The notes under the pieces were generated by a model. It was given only the letters and a program-made list of their open reading frames with translations, did no database searches and was not told where the DNA came from. From Sphingopyxis terrae subsp. terrae NBRC 15098 (GTDB lineage Bacteria > Pseudomonadota > Alphaproteobacteria > Sphingomonadales > Sphingomonadaceae), in assembly GCF_001598815.1 (NCBI RefSeq), contig NZ_BCZQ01000006.1, positions 62,001 to 126,000 of the forward strand: 64,000 nucleotides of DNA, in the 5' to 3' direction. Shown here piece by piece: positions 58,936 to 64,000 of this stretch. The stretch's first letter is position 1, and the number at the start of each line of letters is the position of its first letter. The position numbers and the translations under genes are program-made.

Positions 58936-59568
58936 TCAGCGCCCGAAGCGCGCCGTGACCTTGGCGTCGATCCCCGCGGCTTTGAGCGGCATCGCAAAGC
59001 TTTGTTCGATCGCCGTCCGGGCGGCATTTTCGGCGAGCCGCATCGGCGTGTCGCCCCGCGCCTGCTTGATCAATTCGGCCTGCCCCGCCTTGCGATTCGC
59101 GGCATCGAGCGCCTGTTCGGCATCGGTCAGCGTCAGAAGGATCAGCCCGTCGCGATATTCGCTGATCGCATCGATGTCGATTTCCGGCCCCGCGAGGCGC
59201 AGCGGCGGCAAGGTGACCGTCAGCGCGTTGGTCGCCGCGTTCCATTCAAGATCGGCGGGCTTCAGCTTGGCAAGATCGACCTCGTACCGCACCGTCCCCG
59301 GCATGATCAGCGTCTTCTTGGCCTCCAGCCCCAGCCGGTTCTGCGTCGAGGTAACGACCGCGACATAGCGCGCGGTGAAGGGCACGAGGACATTCTGCTC
59401 CTGAAGCCCCTGCAGGCTCGCCGCGACCACGGTTTGCGGCGCCGTACCCTCGCGCCAATCGCGCCACGCCGAAACCGCCCACCATGTGCCGAGCGCGAAT
59501 AGCATTGCGGCGGCGAGGAGAAGAAGGCGGGCGATCATGCGCGCGGAAGAAATTTTCGCTTCGGTCAT
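58936..59568 (-). CDS. DUF4230 protein
   Basis: A 210-aa protein from the ATG at 59568, which overlaps the stop of the next gene by 4 nt. It has an N-terminal anchor (MIARLLLLAAAMLFALGTWWAV) and the DUF4230 core (NVLVPFTARYVAVVTSTQNRLGLEAKKTLIMPGTVRYEVDLAKL). The tail has NAARTAIEQSFAMPLKAAG. Likely periplasmic and membrane-tethered. Function unknown. The upstream TTG frame adds seven residues with no support. Confidence 0.85.
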   Translation of the reverse strand: MTEAKISSARMIARLLLLAAAMLFALGTWWAVSAWRDWREGTAPQTVVAASLQGLQEQNVLVPFTARYVAVVTSTQNRLGLEAKKTLIMPGTVRYEVDLAKLKPADLEWNAATNALTVTLPPLRLAGPEIDIDAISEYRDGLILLTLTDAEQALDAANRKAGQAELIKQARGDTPMRLAENAARTAIEQSFAMPLKAAGIDAKVTARFGR

Positions 59569-60350
59569 GGCGTCGTGTAGGCCGAGCAATCGGGCGCCGG
59601 GCGATCCATTTCATATCGCGCGGTCGCGGGATTATAGTGCAGAACACGTTCGTAGCTGCAGTCGAAGTCGCGCCAGTCCGAAAGATCGGCCTTGGTCAGC
59701 TTTTGCCCGCTATTGTCCTCGCCGCGCCGCGCCGTTTGCGGATAGGCCGTGGCTATGCTGCGATAATGCAAGGCCGGAAGCTCCGCTCCGTCGCCCGGCG
59801 CCGGGTTGAGCGTGGCAATGAAGCGATATTCGTCGTGGCAGGCACCGAGCCTGTCCTTTGCATCGCGCTCCGAAAAGCAGGCACGGATGATGAGCGAACT
59901 GTCCCAAACGACGTCGAGCACTTCGCTGCCGAAGCCGATCGCGTCGGGCGCCGTGGTCAAACGGAAAAGATGCAGGCGTCCACCAGTCCCGCCGCCACCC
60001 GAATAGCCTGTCCTCTCGGTCGTTACGAATCCGGCAAGATACTCCGATCCCGCCGCCTGTCCGGCCACGTCGTCGCGGGGAACAGCAATGAGATGGGGCC
60101 AGAGCGCAATGTCCGGCGCAGCAGCAAGGGGAGCGGGTAACGGCAGGTCCGTTCCCGCAGCATCGCCCGACACCGGAGCGGCGACGTGAAGCGCGCGCGC
60201 ATCGCCATCTCCCGTAAGCGAGAGGCATAGGCCCCTACCGGCAACGCACAGCGCCCCGTCGCCTCCGGGTGACAGCATCACGATGCGGTCGTCTGATGGC
60301 GCATCGGGCGCGGCTTGCGCGGCGAGAGCCAGCAGGATGATCGCGATCAT
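59565..60350 (-). CDS. Secreted protein of unknown function
   Basis: A 261-aa protein with a short signal peptide (MIAIILLALAAQAAPDAP). It has a glycine-rich stretch (GYSGGGGTGGRLHLF), several cysteines in the second half, and a C-terminal GDFDCSYERVLHYN-like segment. No domain is recognised. Its start directly abuts the stop of the MBL hydrolase gene, and its stop overlaps the DUF4230 gene, so the three form an operon. Confidence 0.75.
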   Translation of the reverse strand: MIAIILLALAAQAAPDAPSDDRIVMLSPGGDGALCVAGRGLCLSLTGDGDARALHVAAPVSGDAAGTDLPLPAPLAAAPDIALWPHLIAVPRDDVAGQAAGSEYLAGFVTTERTGYSGGGGTGGRLHLFRLTTAPDAIGFGSEVLDVVWDSSLIIRACFSERDAKDRLGACHDEYRFIATLNPAPGDGAELPALHYRSIATAYPQTARRGEDNSGQKLTKADLSDWRDFDCSYERVLHYNPATARYEMDRPAPDCSAYTTP

Positions 60351-61277
60351 TCAGCTAAGCTCCCAGGTCTGATCCTCGACGCGCACCCGGCCCCGCGCCT
60401 GCAGATCGAGAAGATGGGCGAGCACCGATCGGCCCGCAGCGCCGGTCAGGCGGGGGTCGAGCCCCTTGTACATATGCTTCACCATATCGGGGACGACGCG
60501 CGGCCCCTTTTCGAGTTCCCGCAATATCTGACGCTCGCGCTGCCGGCGATGGCCGAGCATGCCGCGGACGAGTTGTTTGGGCTTTGCGACCGCGGGACCA
60601 TGCGCCGGATAATAGACGCGGTCGTCGCGGTCATAGAGCTTGGCAAGGCTCGCCATATAGGCGGCCATATCGCCGTCGGGCGGGCTGACGACGCTCGTCG
60701 ACCACGCCATGACATGATCGCCGGTGAACAGCGCGCCGCTTTCCATAAGCGCGTAGCATAAATGGTTCGACGTATGGCCCGGTGTCGCCACCGCCTCGAT
60801 CGTCCAGCCGTCGCCCGCGATCTGCTCACCGTCCGTCAGCACGCGGTCGGGCGCATAATCGGGGTCGAAGGCCGAATCGGCGCGCGGGCCATCGTCCGAA
60901 AGCGCGAGCGGTGCGCAGCCGATAATCGGCGCGCCCGTCGCCTGTTTCAGCGGCATGGCGGCGGGGCTATGGTCGCGGTGCGTATGCGTGCAGAGGATCG
61001 CCGCCACGCTCTGCCCTTCGACGGCGCGCAAAATTGCATCGACATGCCCTGCGCCATTCGCGTCGGGTGGATCGCCGATGCTCATCCCCGATCCGGTCGG
61101 GCCGGGGTCGATGATCGCGACATCGCGGCCGGCGCCGACGATCCATGTCTGGGTTCCGGTGAAGGTATAGGGGGACGGATTGGGCGCGAGCACGCGGCGC
61201 ACCAGCGGCTCATGCTGTTCGCAGTCGCCGGCGCGGATCGTGTCGGGCCAGGGTTTTTCTTCGCTCACCCCTCCCAT
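60351..61277 (-). CDS. MBL-fold hydrolase with C-terminal winged helix (LACTB2-like)
   Basis: About 308 aa from the ATG at 61277 (a GTG at 61268 is close). Metallo-beta-lactamase zinc ligands are HTHRDHSPAA and GHTSNHLCYAL. TGTQTWIVGAGRDVAIIDPGP starts the fold. The C-terminal winged-helix part (LGHRRQRERQILRELEKG... VLAHLLDLQARGRVRV) is that of LACTB2-like proteins, which are often endoribonucleases or thioester hydrolases. Substrate unknown. Confidence 0.87.
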   Translation of the reverse strand: MGGVSEEKPWPDTIRAGDCEQHEPLVRRVLAPNPSPYTFTGTQTWIVGAGRDVAIIDPGPTGSGMSIGDPPDANGAGHVDAILRAVEGQSVAAILCTHTHRDHSPAAMPLKQATGAPIIGCAPLALSDDGPRADSAFDPDYAPDRVLTDGEQIAGDGWTIEAVATPGHTSNHLCYALMESGALFTGDHVMAWSTSVVSPPDGDMAAYMASLAKLYDRDDRVYYPAHGPAVAKPKQLVRGMLGHRRQRERQILRELEKGPRVVPDMVKHMYKGLDPRLTGAAGRSVLAHLLDLQARGRVRVEDQTWELS

Positions 61278-61433
61278 GTGGCATCGCGCGGGCGAAAGGA
61301 AAAGCCCGCGCCCGCCGAAAGAAGGGCAAAAAAGGGAGCGGAGAAAGGAAGCGGGGAAGAACCGCGCTCCCTTTCCCCGCCCCTGCCGCCGATCCCAACC
61401 GGGGAGCAAAGACCGGCGTCAAAGCTGATCCCG

Positions 61434-63155
61434 TTATTGGCCCTTTTGGGCCTCGGCTATGGCGCGATCCATGTCGGCGATCACCTTGGCGCGCATTTCG
61501 CCGGACATCGCGCTACGGCTGTCGGCGGCCAACCGGTCGCGCGCCTTTTTGAGCGCCGCGACCCGATCGGCCTTGCTCGCCCCGGCATCACCGCACACCA
61601 TCATCACCATGCGGTTGCGGCCGCCCTGTTCCTGTTCGTCGCTGGAAAACAGCCGAACCGATTTCGGCCCGTCCTTGCAGGTGGCCGTCGCCATCGCCTT
61701 GCCATCCTTCGAACGCCAGGCGCCTTCGCCCATCGGAGGCATCGGCGGGAGTGGCGGCATTGGCGGCATCGGTGCCAGCGCGGTGCGGAAGCGCTCGGTG
61801 CGCTTGGCTTCCAGCTTGTCCGCTATGGCCTCGGCGCGCGCGCCGCTGATGCCCTGTTCCTTCAGCGTCGCCAGAATGTCCTCGCGCGACAGATTTCCCG
61901 GCAAGTGAAGCTCGAACCGCCGTCCCGCTTCGGTACCGGGTGCCAGCGCGACGCGCGCCGCCTTGCCGTCGCCATCGACGATCTGGCGCACGACCACGCG
62001 GTTCACTTCGCGCCGCGTGCCATCGGCCGACGTCGTGACGGTTTCGCTTTTGTCATCGCCATTGGTGGTGACAATCATGATACGGTGCGGTCCGTCCAGA
62101 ACCGGCGCAGGAGGAGCCGGCGGCGCCTCCGGTGCGGCGGGCGGAGCCGGCGTGGCGGGCGGCGCGATCAATCCGGCGTCCTGGACATGCGCGGTGGCGG
62201 TTCCCGCTGGGACGAGCGTCGCCGTCGCGCCGAGAACGGCCAGCGTCGCGCTGCCCACGAGAAGTTTGCCGGCAAAGCGCCGCTGTTTCGAAATATCCTG
62301 CTGCATCAACATGGTCAGCCTCTCCTGCAGATTATCGTGAACCGCCATCGGGGCGGCAAGTGACAGGCGCGCACCGACCGCTGCCTTGGCGATCGCGGCG
62401 GCATAATGGGCGGTGCGCACGCGGCGTTCGGCGGTGTCGGCCATCGTCAGCACGCGCGCGTCGCACGCCGCCTCCTGGTCGAAACGAAACGCCCGGATCG
62501 CGCGCCACGCGAGCGGGTTGAACCATTGCGAAGCGAGCAGAAGCAGCGCGGCGCTGTTCGCCCACAAATCGCCGTGGCGATGGTGCGCAAGTTCATGATC
62601 GATCGCCAGCGCGCGCTCTTCGGCGGCGTAGCGGGCGAAAAAGTCGTGGGGTACCGCCACATATCGGCTGAAAAGGCCAAAGGCGACGGGACCATCGACG
62701 GCGCCGCTCATGACGAGACGGATCGAACCGATCGGTTCGAGCGCGACCGCCTGCGCCAGCACCAGCCGCCGGAAGCGCATATGGCGCACGATCGCCGTCG
62801 CGATCAGCAACAGCGCGCCCGCCATCCACAGGGTGAACAGCAGCGGCAGCGCGTCGGCCAGCCCCCAGCTCGGCTGCGGCATCGCCGCCGGCGTCCCGAT
62901 CGTCCGCGCCGCGTCGGCCGCCTCGATCAGCATCACATCGGCCGGGACGCTGGCCGCGGTCGGCGCTGCCACCGGATTGGCCAAGGGCAAGGGCGGCAGC
63001 ACCAGCCGCAGCGCCGGCACGAGCCACAGCGCATAGGTCAGGCGCGGACCGAACTGGCGCGCAAAGGGCTTGCGCACCAGCAGCACCGCGAGGACGAGCA
63101 GAGCGGTGGTGACGAGCGTGTCGCCCCAAATCTGCATGATGGTCGGGCCGCTCAT
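61434..63155 (-). CDS. M56 (BlaR1-like) membrane metallopeptidase with novel C-terminal sensor
   Basis: A 573-aa protein. Four helices and the zinc site HELAH (H187, E188, H191) form the N-terminal M56 peptidase domain. After LVGSATLAVLGATATLVPAG (helix) the periplasmic part starts with an Ala/Pro-rich linker (APPATPAPPAAPEAPPAPPA). The rest, about residues 345-573, contains an acidic/basic helical region and MPPMPPLPPMPPMG. It lacks the transpeptidase-like sensor (STxK) of BlaR1. The BlaI-type repressor overlaps it by 4 nt, so they are one signalling pair. Confidence 0.9.
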   Translation of the reverse strand: MSGPTIMQIWGDTLVTTALLVLAVLLVRKPFARQFGPRLTYALWLVPALRLVLPPLPLANPVAAPTAASVPADVMLIEAADAARTIGTPAAMPQPSWGLADALPLLFTLWMAGALLLIATAIVRHMRFRRLVLAQAVALEPIGSIRLVMSGAVDGPVAFGLFSRYVAVPHDFFARYAAEERALAIDHELAHHRHGDLWANSAALLLLASQWFNPLAWRAIRAFRFDQEAACDARVLTMADTAERRVRTAHYAAAIAKAAVGARLSLAAPMAVHDNLQERLTMLMQQDISKQRRFAGKLLVGSATLAVLGATATLVPAGTATAHVQDAGLIAPPATPAPPAAPEAPPAPPAPVLDGPHRIMIVTTNGDDKSETVTTSADGTRREVNRVVVRQIVDGDGKAARVALAPGTEAGRRFELHLPGNLSREDILATLKEQGISGARAEAIADKLEAKRTERFRTALAPMPPMPPLPPMPPMGEGAWRSKDGKAMATATCKDGPKSVRLFSSDEQEQGGRNRMVMMVCGDAGASKADRVAALKKARDRLAADSRSAMSGEMRAKVIADMDRAIAEAQKGQ

Positions 63156-63520
63156 GACTTGAGCTTCCGGAGCAGCGCCTCGATCTCGGCGATATCGGCG
63201 TCGGTCAAGGCTTCGCGGTCGGCGAGATGCGCGATCAGCGGGCTGACGCGGCCGCCGAAGAGGCGATCGACGAAACGCTGCGATTCCTCGCCCACCGCCG
63301 CGTCGCGATCGACCGCCGGACGATAGAGATAACGCCGGCCGTCGGCCTCCGCCGCAACGGCGCCCTTCTGCACGAGCCGCGCGAGCAGCGTCTTGACCGT
63401 TGCCTGCGTCCAGCCATTCGCCCGGCCGACGCGCGCGGTCAGATCGGCCGCGGTCTGCGGGGCGTCATCCCACAGTGCGGCCAGCACCTGCATTTCGGAT
63501 TCGCTTGGTCGTTCCGCCAT
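63152..63520 (-). CDS. BlaI/MecI/CopY-family repressor
   Basis: A 122-aa winged-helix repressor from the ATG at 63520, which has GGGAGGGG upstream. The DNA-binding part is SESEMQVLAALWDDAPQTAADLTARVGRANGWTQATVKTLLARLVQKG; the C-terminal dimer helix is ADIAEIEALLRKLK. In the family, cleavage by the M56 partner inactivates it. Its own promoter region contains a TACA-AA-TGTA palindrome, which predicts self-repression. Stop overlaps the M56 start by 4 nt. Confidence 0.93.
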   Translation of the reverse strand: MAERPSESEMQVLAALWDDAPQTAADLTARVGRANGWTQATVKTLLARLVQKGAVAAEADGRRYLYRPAVDRDAAVGEESQRFVDRLFGGRVSPLIAHLADREALTDADIAEIEALLRKLKS

Positions 63521-63555
63521 GGTGAACCCCTCCCTTCGGCTGCGACAATCTATGC

Positions 63556-63571
63556 GACTACAAATGTAGTC
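63556..63571. promoter_or_regulatory. BlaI/MecI-type operator
   Basis: A 7-bp inverted repeat, GACTACA-AA-TGTAGTC, containing the TACA-N2-TGTA core of BlaI/MecI operators, lies 36-51 bp before the repressor ATG. It overlaps a minus-strand TTGACT (-35-like) at 63568-63573, so a bound repressor would block transcription. Confidence 0.82.
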
Positions 63572-63821
63572 AATTGACTGAACGGTCGATGAACGGAATT
63601 TTTCCGGCCGGTGTCGGAATTTTTGACAAGTCTGCCGCACGGTAAGAAATCGCTAACCAGCGCAACCCGCCGATTTGCGCGACGGCCCGAAAATGGCACG
63701 GCACTTGTATAGTAAGATATGTTCCCGAGTGTTCCGCTCAATGGAGCGGTGGGGGGCATCGGTCTGGTCCCTGATGCCCCCTGCCCCCACCGGGACATCC
63801 CCACTTGCCCCCGACGCAGAC

Positions 63822-63854
63822 GGGGGGCGGAGCGGCCTTCAGGCCCCGCCCCCC
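63822..63854. terminator. GC-rich hairpin, probable terminator
   Basis: A long GC stem (gggggcgg/ccgccccc with an inner ggcc/ggcc) and a small loop lies 33-65 bp past the stop of the minus-strand gene at the right edge. No T-run follows. A second hairpin (ggggcatc/gatgcccc) is near 63750-63780. The space 63521-63886 otherwise holds only the repressor promoter. Confidence 0.55.
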
Positions 63855-63886
63855 GGATGCATTTCCCGCATCAATTTTCGCTGTCG

Positions 63887-64000
63887 TTACGGCTTCAGCC
63901 CGAAGCGGGCATAATCGCGTTCGGTCGACGGCGACAGCTGGCGCGCGATCGCGAGATCGGCCGCGGCATCGGTGGCGCGGCCCAGCCGCTGGTAGACGAT
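63887..64000 (-). CDS. C-terminal end of a TPR-like protein (partial)
   Basis: A minus-strand frame enters from the right edge and ends in TAA at 63887-63889. The visible 37 residues include IVYQRLGRATDAAADLAIARQ, a TPR-like helix pair, and the end FGLKP. It is probably the last repeat of a tetratricopeptide protein. Too little is visible to name it. Confidence 0.6.
   Translation of the reverse strand: MVYQRLGRATDAAADLAIARQLSPSTERDYARFGLKP

Overview
The window is chromosomal DNA of a GC-rich alphaproteobacterium, most likely a sphingomonad close to Sphingopyxis. Evidence: a CckA hybrid kinase, a GTTC-N7-GTTC SOS box (the alphaproteobacterial LexA type) in front of recA, a GTA-type 3-TM holin, the dapA-smpB-DUF2062 order, and several fold-back intergenic repeats of a kind common in this group. 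Genus is inference; no rRNA is present. Coding density is high, many genes overlap by 4 nt (ATGA), and most genes are core housekeeping.

Layout. 1-5000: partial gene, a secreted D-aminoacylase-like amidohydrolase, an EF-hand protein, a quinone oxidoreductase and an isolated endolysin/holin pair. 4.5-17 kb (mostly minus): SRPBCC protein, alaS, two secreted DUF4019-like proteins, a GST, an arginase-family enzyme, recA with its LexA box, a single-domain response regulator overlapping cckA, and an M13 protease. 17-24.7 kb: DUF2062, smpB, dapA, a lytic transglycosylase, a Gre factor, a 53-aa membrane protein, RNase P RNA (rnpB) and murA. 24.7-31.4 kb: EamA transporter, threonine aldolase, a MITE-like element, DUF1345, argG, and a less GC-rich patch with repeats. 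30.1-34.8 kb (minus): acyl-CoA ligase, cytochrome b, molybdopterin oxidoreductase and cyclopropane synthase. 34.9-39.5 kb: tightly overlapped run lgt-midA-GNAT-pgeF-DASS. 39.6-50.5 kb: trans-sulfuration enzyme, HAD phosphatase, a four-gene Mla-type lipid transporter, an SMR/Gdx exporter, pepN, an epimerase and DUF445. 50.5-57 kb: an RND pump with its adaptor, two GlsB/YeaQ proteins, and about 900 bp without a convincing gene that holds a perfect DnaA box and a cluster of GANTC sites. 57-64 kb: nadA, membrane and secreted unknowns, an MBL hydrolase, and a BlaI/M56 signalling pair with a clear operator.

How the genes work together. Envelope biology dominates: murA, lytic transglycosylase, lgt, Mla transporter, cyclopropane synthase, RND pump, M56/BlaI sensor. 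Cell-cycle control (CckA) and DNA repair (RecA) are neighbours. I found no CRISPR array, no tRNA or rRNA gene, no complete prophage and no recognisable defence island. The least ordinary features are the MITE-like element that ends in a stop codon, two complementary eroded copies of one long palindrome, an RND pump with two apparent extra membrane helices, an M56 sensor without a penicillin-binding domain, and the DnaA-box/GANTC gap.
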